Positions 42,765 through 51,154 of a DNA stretch of 64,000 bases are shown here, piece after piece. Numbering within the stretch: the stretch's first letter is position 1; every line of letters starts with the position of its first letter. The position numbers and the translations under genes are program-made. The stretch spans positions 27,044 to 91,043 of the forward strand of contig CAVYON010000065.1 of assembly GCA_963770035.1 (NCBI GenBank), in the 5' to 3' direction. The stretch comes from Roseiarcus sp963770035. Its GTDB lineage: Bacteria; Pseudomonadota; Alphaproteobacteria; Rhizobiales; Beijerinckiaceae. Under the pieces are notes generated by a model that was not told where the DNA came from, searched no databases, and saw nothing but the letters and a program-made list of their open reading frames with translations.

Positions 42765-44174
42765 TCAGCGCGCCTCGCCCGCCTCGTCCGCCTCGCTCGC
42801 GTCCAGCGCAGCGGCGAGGCGCTGCTCCTCGCCGAACACGCGGGCGCGTTCCCAGAATCGGGGTCGGCCGATTCCGGTCGAGCGATGGCGGCCTTTCAGC
42901 CTGCCCTTCGCGTCTTCGCCAAGAATGTCGTACACGAGGAGGTCCTGGGTTGTGATTACCTCGCCTTCCATGCCTACGACCTCGGTGATGTGGGTGATGC
43001 GGCGCGAGCCGTCGCGCAGGCGGGCCGCCTGAATGATGACGTCGATCGATGAGGAGATCATGTCGCGCACGGTCCTGATGGGCAGCGTGTAGCCGCCCAT
43101 GGAGATCATCGATTCGAGCCGGCTCAGCGCCTCGCGCGGCGAGTTGGCGTGCAGCGTGCCCATCGAGCCGTCGTGGCCGGTGTTCATCGCCTGCAGGAGG
43201 TCGAAGGCCTCCGGCCCGCGCACCTCGCCGACGATGATCCGCTCCGGCCGCATGCGCAGGCAGTTGCGCACGAGATCGCGCATCGTGATCTGCCCGGCGC
43301 CCTCGAGGTTGGCCGGACGCGTTTCGAGCCGCACCACGTGGAGTTGCTGGAGCTGCAGTTCGGCGGCGTCCTCGCAAGTGACGATGCGTTCGTCGGAATC
43401 GATGAAGCGGGTGAGACAGTTGAGGAGGGTCGTCTTGCCCGAGCCGGTGCCCCCGGAGATGAGCACATTGCAGCGCACTCGGCCGATGATCTTGAGGATC
43501 TCGGCGCCGGGCGGTGAGATCGAACCGAAGCGCACGAGCTGGTCGAGCGTCAGCTTGTCCTTCCTGAATTTACGGATGGTGAGGGCGACGCCGTCGATCG
43601 CCAGCGGCGGCGCAATGACGTTGACGCGCGAGCCGTCGAGCAGGCGCGCGTCGCAGATCGGCGAGGATTCGTCGACCCTGCGCCCGACCTGGCTGACGAT
43701 GCGCTGGCAGATGTTCATGAGCTGCGAATTGTCTCGGAAGCGCACGCTGGTGAGCTGGATCTTGCCGTCCACCTCGATGAAGCAGCGCGCGGGGCCGTTG
43801 ACCATGATGTCGGCGATGTCGTCGCGCGCGAGCAGCGGCTCGAGCGGTCCGAAGCCAAGCACGTCGTTGCAGATGTCGTCGAGCAAATCCTCCTGCTCGG
43901 CGATCGACAGGATCAGGTTCTTGACCGCTACGATTTCGTGCACGATGTCGCGAATTTCGTCGCGGGCGTCGTCAGGATCGAGCTTGGACAAGGCGGAGAG
44001 ATCGATCGCCTCGATCAGGCTGCTGAAGATGAGCGCCTTGGTCTGAAAGTAGGTGTCCGACCTGCCGTCCACCTGCGGCTGAGGCCGCTTGTCCGTGCGC
44101 GCTGGGTCCGGCGACGCAACGCCGCGTTCCGCGGGCAGGACGTCTGCGCCGGAGCTGGCGCGCTTGCCGAACAT
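42765..44174 (-). CDS. cpaF: CpaF/TadA, Tad pilus assembly ATPase
   Basis: A 469-residue hexameric secretion ATPase that powers extension and retraction of Flp pili. It has the N-terminal helical domain, Walker A ISGGTGSGKTTLLN near residue 240, the Asp box, RNCLRMRPERIIVGEVRG (Walker B, RGPEA) and the His box GHDGSMGTLHANSPREA. Intact and of normal length. Start at 44174 (ATG with AGAGGG upstream) rather than the in-frame TTG two codons earlier. It lies between cpaE and tadB in one operon. Confidence 0.93.
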   Translation of the reverse strand: MFGKRASSGADVLPAERGVASPDPARTDKRPQPQVDGRSDTYFQTKALIFSSLIEAIDLSALSKLDPDDARDEIRDIVHEIVAVKNLILSIAEQEDLLDDICNDVLGFGPLEPLLARDDIADIMVNGPARCFIEVDGKIQLTSVRFRDNSQLMNICQRIVSQVGRRVDESSPICDARLLDGSRVNVIAPPLAIDGVALTIRKFRKDKLTLDQLVRFGSISPPGAEILKIIGRVRCNVLISGGTGSGKTTLLNCLTRFIDSDERIVTCEDAAELQLQQLHVVRLETRPANLEGAGQITMRDLVRNCLRMRPERIIVGEVRGPEAFDLLQAMNTGHDGSMGTLHANSPREALSRLESMISMGGYTLPIRTVRDMISSSIDVIIQAARLRDGSRRITHITEVVGMEGEVITTQDLLVYDILGEDAKGRLKGRHRSTGIGRPRFWERARVFGEEQRLAAALDASEADEAGEAR

Positions 44175-44215
44175 CGTCAAAGCCCTCTTTCTCTAGGCGC
44201 TGCGAACGGCGCGTG

Positions 44216-45460
44216 TCATCCGCGCGCCCAGGCGAGCGCCGACATCAACGGCTCGAGAAAGCCTTTCCTCGACCGCGTCGTCTCTCTCCACCCGGCCACC
44301 AACGCAGCAAGCTCGTTGAAAGTCTCGGCGGCCTTTCCTTTCGGCTCGACCTCCGCGATCATCTGGCCGTTGTTGGCGGCGCCGCCGAACAGTTTGGCGT
44401 CGTGCGGAAAAATGGCGACCGGCTTGACTCCCACCGTCTTGGCGAACTCCGCTGCCGCGATTTCGGGCCGCCGCAGCATGCCCACGCCATTCAGCACCAG
44501 GCGCGGCGGATGGTCGTGCGGTCGGGCAGCCTTGAGCAGGTCGATGAGATTCTTGGCGTTGCGCAGGTTGGCGAGGTCTGGCGCCGCGATTACGATCACA
44601 TCGTCGGAGGCGATCAGCGTCCGGCGGACCCAGCCGCTCCACTGGTGCGGCAGGTCGACGACGATCCAGGGCGTCGAGGCGCGCATCGCGTCGATCAGCG
44701 TGTCGAAAGCCGACTCGGAAAAGTCGAGCGCACGATCGAGCGTCGCGGGCGCAGCGAGCAGACTCAGATGGTCTCCGCATTTGGCGAGCAGCCGGTCGAC
44801 CAGCACAACGTCGACGCGCTCCGGGGCGAACACCGCATCGGCCACGCCCTGGGCGGGATCCTGGTTGTAGTCGAGCCCGGCCGTGCCGAAGGCAAGGTCG
44901 AAATCGGCGATGATAGTCGCCTTGTCTGCGATGGAGGCCAGCGACCATGCGAGATTGTGCGCCACGGTCGAAGCGCCGACGCCGCCCTTCGACCCGATCA
45001 CGCTGACGATCCGGCCGAGCGGTTTTGCGCCGGGCGCGCGGAAGAGCTGCGAGATGGCCTGCACGAAGTCGACGACGTCGAACGGCGGCACGAGATATTC
45101 GCTGACCCCGCGCGCTATCAGCTGGCGATAAAGCGAGACGTCGTTGGTTCGCCCGAGCACCACGACCTTGGTTCCCGAGTCGCAACAGTGGGCGAGTTCG
45201 TCAAGATGGGCGATCAGCGCCTCCCGGTCGGCCGGCGCCTCCAGCACGATGACGTTGGGCGTCGCGGAATTGCGGTAGGCTTCCAGCGCCGCCGCGGCGC
45301 CGCCCATGTTCTGCTTTACCTGCGCCTTGGCCATCCGCCGGTCGGTCACCGCCTCGGCGACGACGGCGGAAGCTTCGATCGACTCGCAGAACGCCTGGAT
45401 CGAGATGCGCGGCACGGGGTCGATCTGGACGAGCGCGGGGTGAACGCCAGCGAGGCTCAT
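44216..45460 (-). CDS. cpaE: CpaE/TadZ, Tad pilus localisation protein (ParA-like ATPase)
   Basis: A 414-residue protein with an N-terminal receiver-like (atypical) domain (VIVLEAPADREALIAHLDEL, RGVSEYLVPPFDVVDFVQAI) and a C-terminal ParA/MinD-type ATPase with deviant Walker A VIGSKGGVGASTVAHNLAW and DFDLAFGTAGLDYN. The last residue of the usual GKT motif is changed to GAST, as in TadZ/CpaE proteins. It places the pilus machinery at the cell pole. Intact, three bases after cpaD. Confidence 0.92.
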   Translation of the reverse strand: MSLAGVHPALVQIDPVPRISIQAFCESIEASAVVAEAVTDRRMAKAQVKQNMGGAAAALEAYRNSATPNVIVLEAPADREALIAHLDELAHCCDSGTKVVVLGRTNDVSLYRQLIARGVSEYLVPPFDVVDFVQAISQLFRAPGAKPLGRIVSVIGSKGGVGASTVAHNLAWSLASIADKATIIADFDLAFGTAGLDYNQDPAQGVADAVFAPERVDVVLVDRLLAKCGDHLSLLAAPATLDRALDFSESAFDTLIDAMRASTPWIVVDLPHQWSGWVRRTLIASDDVIVIAAPDLANLRNAKNLIDLLKAARPHDHPPRLVLNGVGMLRRPEIAAAEFAKTVGVKPVAIFPHDAKLFGGAANNGQMIAEVEPKGKAAETFNELAALVAGWRETTRSRKGFLEPLMSALAWARG

Positions 45461-45463
45461 GGG

Positions 45464-46255
45464 TCAGCTCCCACCGCCCGAGCTGTCTGGCGAGTTGCTC
45501 GTCGTGATGCCGCCGCCGGCGCCGATCGGGACGAGATCGGTCTTCCACTTTGTGCCCGGATCCTTACCCTTGCGAACGGCTTCGATCGCCCGCATCCGCA
45601 TGACGGGGTCCGACGGGCTGAGCGCCCGCGGCTGGACGAAATCGCGCGGATCGTCGACTTGCGCGGCCAGCACAGCCTGGCTTGCGCAGCCGAAATTGGC
45701 GTAGGGCTCGTTCTGCCACCCTTCGAGCGAGGAGCCCGAGGCGAGATCCTCGGGCCAGTTTCCGCATGGCGTCGCGACCTTGGCCTTGAGGCTCATGAAG
45801 GCGACGCGGATCGGCGCCACGCCGCGAGGGCTCGGCGTATAGGTCGAAACCCCAACCCTCGCCGCTCCCGCGCTGGCGAGCGCTGCTCGGACGGCGCCGA
45901 CGGCGGCGCGATCCGGGCGCTCCGTCGCCGGGATGAGAATGACGATCTCGCCCGACCCGAAGGCACGATAGCGCTCGACGAACGCCCGGAGATTGGCGAG
46001 CGTCCGGCCGTCGAGCCGGCCGTGCGCCGCGAAGATGTCGACCGTCGCAGGCGCGGAGACCAGGGCGATCGGATGCCGCGCCTCGAAGTCGCCGGGGAAG
46101 ACCGGATCGGAAGAGGCGTAGCGCGCCCCGCCACAGCCCGCCAGCGCCGCGGCGAGCGGCAGGAGGACAGCCAGGCTCGCATTGCATTTGAAGACAAGGC
46201 GGAAGCGCTCCGCACGCTCTTTGCCCGCAATTCGTTGACGTTTAGGTGCGCGCAT
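45464..46255 (-). CDS. cpaD: CpaD, Tad pilus assembly lipoprotein
   Basis: A 263-residue protein. Its N-terminus is basic followed by a hydrophobic stretch ending in the lipobox AALAGCGG, so it is a lipoprotein. The body carries the periplasmic OmpA/CpaD-like fold with VDIFAAHGRLDGRTLANLRA and the family signature WQNEPYANFGCASQAVLAAQ followed by DDPRDFVQPRALSPSDP. It pilots the CpaC secretin to the outer membrane. The tail is Ser/Gly-rich. Intact. Confidence 0.88.
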   Translation of the reverse strand: MRAPKRQRIAGKERAERFRLVFKCNASLAVLLPLAAALAGCGGARYASSDPVFPGDFEARHPIALVSAPATVDIFAAHGRLDGRTLANLRAFVERYRAFGSGEIVILIPATERPDRAAVGAVRAALASAGAARVGVSTYTPSPRGVAPIRVAFMSLKAKVATPCGNWPEDLASGSSLEGWQNEPYANFGCASQAVLAAQVDDPRDFVQPRALSPSDPVMRMRAIEAVRKGKDPGTKWKTDLVPIGAGGGITTSNSPDSSGGGS

Positions 46256-46269
46256 GGCGGGTCTCGTGC

Positions 46270-47788
46270 CTATTGGGTGATGAAGCCGATCTTGCCGGCG
46301 TAGCCGGGTAGGGGCTGCAACGCGCCAGTGGTGGAGTAGAGCCGGTTGACGCGGCCGAGAAACCAGGCCTGCGGATCGCTGGCGTCCTGGAAATTCTGAT
46401 CCGGCTTGACGACCTGGCTCGGATCAATGGCGTGCACGATGTAGGGCGTGACCACGATCATCAGTTCCGTCTCGTTGCGCTGGTAGTCGCGTGAGCGGAA
46501 CAGAGCGCCGAGGATGGGCAGGTTCATCAACCCGGGGACGCCGTTGATCGCCTGCTGGGTTTGCGTCGAGATGAGGCCGGCGGTGGCGATCGAGCCACCT
46601 GAGGGGAGCTCGACGGTCGTGACATTGTTGCGGGTGCGGAAACCGGGAATGGTAATGTTGGCGTTGTTGCTGATGGGGATCGTCATTTGCGTCGAATAGT
46701 CGACGTCGGTGACCTCGGTCGCAATCCGCAACTGGATTCGCCCAGGAGACAGCACCACGGGGGTGAAATTGAGGGTCACGCCATAGGGCTGCTGGATGAA
46801 GGCGAGCGTGCAAGCATTGGCATTGGCACTGCTTGTTGTTGCAGGACTGGGCGATCGGGATAGTGCCGCCGGCCATGAACTTGGCGCTTTCGCCCGAGAC
46901 CGCGGTCACATCCGGTTCCGCGAGGGTATGCGCGACGCCCTGCCGCTCGAAAGCCCGAATTGTGGCGTTCAGCTCGCTGGCGCCTTTTTTCCAAATCAGC
47001 GTCGCCGCGGTGTCCGTCAGCGCGCCCTTGATGGCGAAGGGATTGTCGAGGTTGAAGCTGCCGTTCGGTCCGTTGCCGCTCAGGTTGACGCCGAGTTGCT
47101 TGACAATGTCTCGGCGGATTTCCGCGATGGTCACCCGCAGCGTCACCTGGTCGAGGCCGCGGATGGTCAGCGAGTTGATCACTCTGCCGGTCGCTTCGGT
47201 CGAGCTCTTCTCGTTGCTGTCGCCAGCGCCGCTTTGAGATCCGTTTATTCCCGTCGGCGAGCCAGAGGACTGCTTTGTGTCGTTGACGAAGCCGTTTGCC
47301 AGGTCGACCGCCTTCTGAGCCTCGATCGCCGACGCAACCGTGCCCATCAGGATGATCGAGTTGGCGACCGTATGAACCTGGATGGCGTTGCCCGGCATCG
47401 CGACGTCGATAAGACGCTTCAGGTCTCCCACGTCGCGTCCAACCGACACTTCAATCGTTTCGATCTTGCGGCCGTCATTGGCGAGCGCAAAGATGGTCGT
47501 CTGACCGTTGGCGAGGGCAGACACATAAATCCGCCGCGCCGTGCGGACGATGGCGTTGGCGATCCGCGGATCGCCGACATAAATTTCGGCCGCTTCCTCC
47601 GGCAGGTTGAAGATCTTCGACTCCCCGACGCCCATTTGGCAGTGCAGAACCGCGTCGCCGCTCGCGCTCCGCGCCGGGCACGGAGCGTCAGGCTCGGCCG
47701 CGCTGACGCCGGCCGCCAGGCCGCAGAGGCGCCGCCGGCGAGGCCAAGGGCAAGCGCTCGCGCCGAGGAGGGACCGCCGCTGGGTCAT
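46270..47788 (-). pseudogene. cpaC: cpaC, Tad pilus secretin, frameshifted
   Basis: The outer-membrane secretin of the pilus. Frame one holds the N-terminal BON-like/secretin N domain (LPEEAAEIYVGDPRIANAIV, HTVANSIILMGTVASAIEAQ) and the start of the secretin domain up to GTIPIAQSCNNKQC. There, in the repeat CCAATGCCAATGC near 46830, one extra base shifts the frame. The rest (FIQQPYGVTLNFTPVVLSPG, VPGLMNLPILGALFRSRDYQ) is in the next frame to 46270. The signal peptide core (ALGLAGGASAA) is readable only out of frame with the ATG, so further indels lie near 47740. ATG overlaps the cpaB stop by four bases. Confidence 0.82.
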
Positions 47789-48588
47789 GGGGCCGCCTGC
47801 TGCGCTGCGCCGAAGCGAATGACGGTCAGCCCGGCGTGTTCCGGAGCGGCCACGGTCTTCGCGCTGCCGCCGCTGTCGGCGAGGCTGCGCAGCACCAAAG
47901 CAAGGCCGCCGGCGCTCGCGTGCTGGGCGAGCACGATCAGGTTGACCTGATCGGGGTCGAGTTCGAGAGTCGCGTTGGCGCCGGTGACGACCTTCTTGCC
48001 GTTCTGCTCCTCGACGTTCTGTCCGATCGCCAGCACCCGCACATTGGCGAGAACCGTCTGGGCGGTCACGACTTCGACGCCGCGCGCCCGGGTCGCCCCG
48101 TCGTCGCGGGCGAGCCGCACGACATCCACCCGGTCGCCGGGCACGATGAAGCCGCCGGCGGAGGTGTCGCCGCCGTTGTCGATCTTGATCGCGACCGCCC
48201 GTTTGCCGCTCGGCAGGATCGCCGCCATGAACCCGCCGGCTTCGGCCTTGACCAGCTTTTCTCGCCGGATCGGTTCGCCGCGCAAAAAGTCGGCGCGGAC
48301 CATCGACCCCTTCAACTCGCGAATGTCGTCGACGGACGGGGAGCGGACGATCATCTTCTCGGACATGTCCGTCTTGGGCCACGGCTGCCAGGCGAAGGAG
48401 CCCTCTCCGACCACCGCGCCCATCGGCAGATCCTGCGCGGCGACCAGAACCTGATCGACCGGCGGCTCAGGGTTCTGTGCCACAACCGGAGCGGCGGGGC
48501 GCGCGCCCTGGCCGCCCGACAGCAGCGCGTAGGCGCCGCCGAAGGTCGCAACCGCGATCGCGACGACGATGCCGAGCCTTCTATTCAT
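47785..48588 (-). CDS. cpaB: CpaB, Tad pilus assembly protein
   Basis: A 267-residue periplasmic protein anchored by an N-terminal helix (MNRRLGIVVAIAVATFGGAY), followed by a SAF domain (VLVAAQDLPMGAVVGEGSF) and RcpC/CpaB features FLRGEPIRREKLVKAEAGGF and GFIVPGDRVDVVRLARD. It links the inner-membrane complex to the secretin. The start at 48588 gives the canonical MNRR N-terminus with GGAG upstream; an earlier in-frame start adds 13 unrelated residues. The 212 bases between it and cpaA suggest it could have its own promoter. Confidence 0.9.
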   Translation of the reverse strand: MNRRLGIVVAIAVATFGGAYALLSGGQGARPAAPVVAQNPEPPVDQVLVAAQDLPMGAVVGEGSFAWQPWPKTDMSEKMIVRSPSVDDIRELKGSMVRADFLRGEPIRREKLVKAEAGGFMAAILPSGKRAVAIKIDNGGDTSAGGFIVPGDRVDVVRLARDDGATRARGVEVVTAQTVLANVRVLAIGQNVEEQNGKKVVTGANATLELDPDQVNLIVLAQHASAGGLALVLRSLADSGGSAKTVAAPEHAGLTVIRFGAAQQAAP

Positions 48589-48800
48589 CCGACTCCAACC
48601 CTGAGAAAGCCTGTCCCGCCGAGACAATCAAGCTGAAAATCGTCAAGACGCAGTTAATGAAGCGTATCGACCGTTAGATTTCCAATTAGCCAGCCGTATA
48701 CCGATGTCTTAGTTCCGTTGGGGAAAGCATAAGTTTGACGCAAGCTTCATTCAAGACTTGACGACCGAATGGAGGGCTGGCGCGGCGTCAGCGGGGCCGC

Positions 48801-49316
48801 TCAGGCGACCGCCGCCAGCCAGACGGGACTGTGCGGGAACTGGATGACACCGGCCGCCGCCAACGCGATTCCGTAGGGAACGCCGGAGCCGCGGCGCCGG
48901 AGCCGGGCGATCCAGGTCGGGCGCGCGAGCGCCTCGGGCAATAGGCGAGTGCGGGCGGCGAGAATCGTCAGGGCGAGCAACCCGCCAAAGACCGACGCGG
49001 TGACCACGAAGTTAAGAACTCCGTCCCACCCGAGCCACAGCGCGATCGCCGCCGCGAGCTTTGCGTCGCCGCCGCCGACCCACTTTCGGCTGTACAAGAA
49101 TAGTGCGACGCCGAGCGCCGCGACACCGCAGGTGAGGCCGAAGACGACGGTTTCGGCCGGCAAGCCGAGCGCGGCCGACAACCCGAGATAGCCGAGCGCC
49201 AGCGCCACCGGAATGGCGTTCGGGATGGTCATCGTCATCAGGTCCATCGACGCCGACAGCGCCATCAGGCCGGGGAAGACGGCCGCGACAAGGGCGACGA
49301 GGAGGGCGGATAACAT
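48801..49316 (-). CDS. cpaA: CpaA/TadV, Flp prepilin peptidase
   Basis: A 171-residue inner-membrane aspartic peptidase of the A24 family (short TadV type) with about five membrane helices. The catalytic aspartates are in SASMDLMTMTIPN near residue 25 and in WVGGGDAKLAAA (the GxGD motif). It cuts the leader of the Flp pilin between Gly and Ala. Intact, about 130 bases after flp. Confidence 0.9.
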   Translation of the reverse strand: MLSALLVALVAAVFPGLMALSASMDLMTMTIPNAIPVALALGYLGLSAALGLPAETVVFGLTCGVAALGVALFLYSRKWVGGGDAKLAAAIALWLGWDGVLNFVVTASVFGGLLALTILAARTRLLPEALARPTWIARLRRRGSGVPYGIALAAAGVIQFPHSPVWLAAVA

Positions 49317-49409
49317 CGGAAGGAGTGTTCAGTCGGAAGCCGGCTACAGCGCGGGAGAGACTGCGGCGCGGTCGCCTGATTGGGACGGCACGGCGAGGCC
49401 GCGGACGAA

Positions 49410-49440
49410 GGCGCCGGCGAAGCAGTCGCCCGTCGGCGCC
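49410..49440 (-). terminator. Hairpin between flp and cpaA
   Basis: GGCGCCGGCG (49410-49419) can pair with CGTCGGCGCC (49431-49440) with one wobble, giving a ten-pair stem just after the flp stop. A partial terminator or mRNA-stabilising hairpin here is common in tad loci, because pilin needs more transcript than the assembly genes. No T-run follows, so it is at most an attenuator. Confidence 0.4.
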
Positions 49441-49447
49441 TGCGTTC

Positions 49448-49632
49448 TCACGAACCCGGGTTGGCCGCAGTGAGCTTGGTGGAGATGGCGTTGAACACAC
49501 TAGTGATGCTGGTCCCGACGCGTCGTGGCTGCAGTAATGATCGACGACGGAGATCAGTGATGCGATCAATGCATATTCAATCGCAGTGGCGCCGGATTCG
49601 TCGTGGATAAGCTTTCTGAACTCTTTAAGCAT
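49448..49632 (-). pseudogene. flp: flp, Flp-type pilin, two frameshifts
   Basis: The pilin start MLKEFRKLIHDESGATAIEY is perfect, with the processing site between Gly and Ala and the E/Y of the mature N-terminus. After ALIASLISVV the frame breaks. The proper continuation IITAATT and then VGTSITSVFNAISTKLTAAN is readable after removing one extra base at each of two places (near 49540 and 49520), ending at 49448. Restored length is 60 residues, as normal. It is the major structural subunit of the pilus and the first gene of the operon. GCAGGAG precedes the start. Confidence 0.83.
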
Positions 49633-49793
49633 GAATGCACTCCTGCTTTTCTGCCTCTAACCTAACGTAAGTTTCGGCTTGTGGGACCGATACGGAAGGA
49701 CACTATCCTTCACCGATTTCAGGCGCGTTAATATGACCGCGTAAATCTGCGGTACCTCGCTGACGTCAGCCGCGAAGGCTCTCATCCGGCTTA

Positions 49794-50142
49794 TCAGGGC
49801 GCTAGGTCGATCTGCGGCTCGCCGTTGCGATCCTCGACCTCGACGATCCACAGGTCGGGGTCGAACCGGACTTCGCGCGCGAGCCGCGCCTCCGCATCGG
49901 CCGGGTCGATCCACTCCGGCTGGTGCATGCGCTGAAACAGCCGGTCGACGCCGGGAGGCGAATTCGGACGCCAGAGATTGCGGCGCGGGTCCGTAGAGCG
50001 CGACGCGGCCGTCCAACCGGTCGATCTTGACAAGGATCGCCCCCGCTTCCGCCGCCCCTCGGCGGCGAAGCACAGCGACCGAGCTCTCGGCATTGCGGAG
50101 GCGCAGATAGGCCGCGACCCAGATGTCGGACCGCAGGCGCAC
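49794..50142 (-). pseudogene. DUF1491 family protein, one frameshift
   Basis: The N-terminus MRLRSDIWVAAYLRLRNAES, then GAILVKIDRLDGRVALYGPAP, and after one extra base near 49985 NLWRPNSPPGVDRLFQRM, then RFDPDLWIVEVEDRNGEPQ. This is the pattern of DUF1491, a single-copy alphaproteobacterial family of about 110-115 residues without known function. Restored length is 115. It lies one base after the peptidoglycan-binding protein gene, likely one operon. Confidence 0.78.
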
Positions 50143-50143
50143 C

Positions 50144-50752
50144 TCAGCGGGCGGCGGCCCGCACGGCCGCCGTCAGCTGCCTGACAAGATGCGCAGTGAT
50201 TTCGGTCGAGATCGGGAGGCCGTGGCCTCGCTCGAACTCGCGTAGCGCCTGGTCGGTCGCGCCGCCCTGGGCGCCATCGGCCTTGACCGGGTAGCCGAGC
50301 TTTGCCAGGGCGGTCTGCGCCGCAACGACCAGATGCGAGTCATCGGCCGGCGGGGATTCGCCGCGCAAAAGATCGCCGATCGGGTCCGACCGCTGGCCGC
50401 CGCTTGGAGCCGCAGGAATCGGAGCGGCCGGCACGGGCGCCGCAGCAGCCTCGTGCGCGACGGTCGGAGCCGGCGGCGGCATTGGCGCAGGCGCGACCGG
50501 GGCCGGTGCGGCGACTTTTTTTGCTGGCGCCGGTTGAAACAGCGGCGCCGGATGCCGCTCGCGCTGCAAGACGAGAGCGTTCACGCCGATGCCGGCGAGC
50601 AGAGCCGAGAGGATCGCGCCAATATAGAGCCGAGGCGGCAAGGCGAGCGCGCGGGCCGCCGCACGCCGAAGCGCCCCCCCGCCGCGAACCGCTTTCTTGA
50701 CTGGCCGCGACAGGATGGAATCGTTGCGGATCCGCGCGAGCGCTTCGATCAT
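50144..50752 (-). CDS. Membrane protein with a peptidoglycan-binding domain
   Basis: A 202-residue protein: basic cytoplasmic N-terminus, one membrane helix (LYIGAILSALLAGIGVNALV, about residues 42-61), a Pro/Ala-rich spacer of some 60 residues, and a C-terminal PG_binding_1-like domain (LVVAAQTALAKLGYPVKADG, then TDQALREFERGHGLPIS). It is probably anchored in the inner membrane with the domain in the periplasm. No catalytic domain is present. Followed by DUF1491, a pairing also seen elsewhere in Rhizobiales. Confidence 0.82.
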   Translation of the reverse strand: MIEALARIRNDSILSRPVKKAVRGGGALRRAAARALALPPRLYIGAILSALLAGIGVNALVLQRERHPAPLFQPAPAKKVAAPAPVAPAPMPPPAPTVAHEAAAAPVPAAPIPAAPSGGQRSDPIGDLLRGESPPADDSHLVVAAQTALAKLGYPVKADGAQGGATDQALREFERGHGLPISTEITAHLVRQLTAAVRAAAR

Positions 50753-51154
50753 CGTGGTCTCTCCGATCTGCCGTCTCCTGGGACGATGGTCCGCGCCGCG
50801 GCCGGATAACCGAGATCGCGACCCAGGCGTTCCGCCCGATTGATCTCAGGCGCGTCTTAACCCAATGCTAAGGTTGAGAGGCCGGTTACCTATTCCCTAA
50901 CTCCGCTGCCCAGATGGTAAAAAATCCGTAAATCTCGGTCGTGTCCGAGCTGGCCGCGTAACCGCGAAGGGCGGCTTGCGCGACGGCCATTGGCGGGGCC
51001 AATACTACCGGGTCCTGTCCGCGCCGCAGGAGACGAGCTGTCGGCGAAGCGGCCGGCGTTCATGATCGCCAAGCTCTGGACTTCGTTCGACAAGCTGAGG
51101 ACGAGGCGCGAAGGAGCGGCTCGAGTTAAACTCCGGATTGGAAGGACTTGGAAT
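50753..51154. other. Intergenic region with a REP-like repeat
   Basis: This 402-bp stretch separates divergently transcribed genes. No gene is recognised. Near 51079-51112 lies TGGACTTCGTTCGACAAGCT, followed by GAGGACGAGG; this is close to a short dispersed repeat (TTCGACAAGCTCAGGAC type) that I recall as common in Rhizobiales intergenic DNA. The rest presumably carries the two promoters. Confidence 0.45.

Noticed and set aside
41509..43377. A 622-residue minus-strand open frame spanning tadB and tadC
   Set aside because: It joins the genuine N-terminus of TadB to out-of-frame sequence on both sides; the family motifs change frame at the positions given for tadB and tadC.
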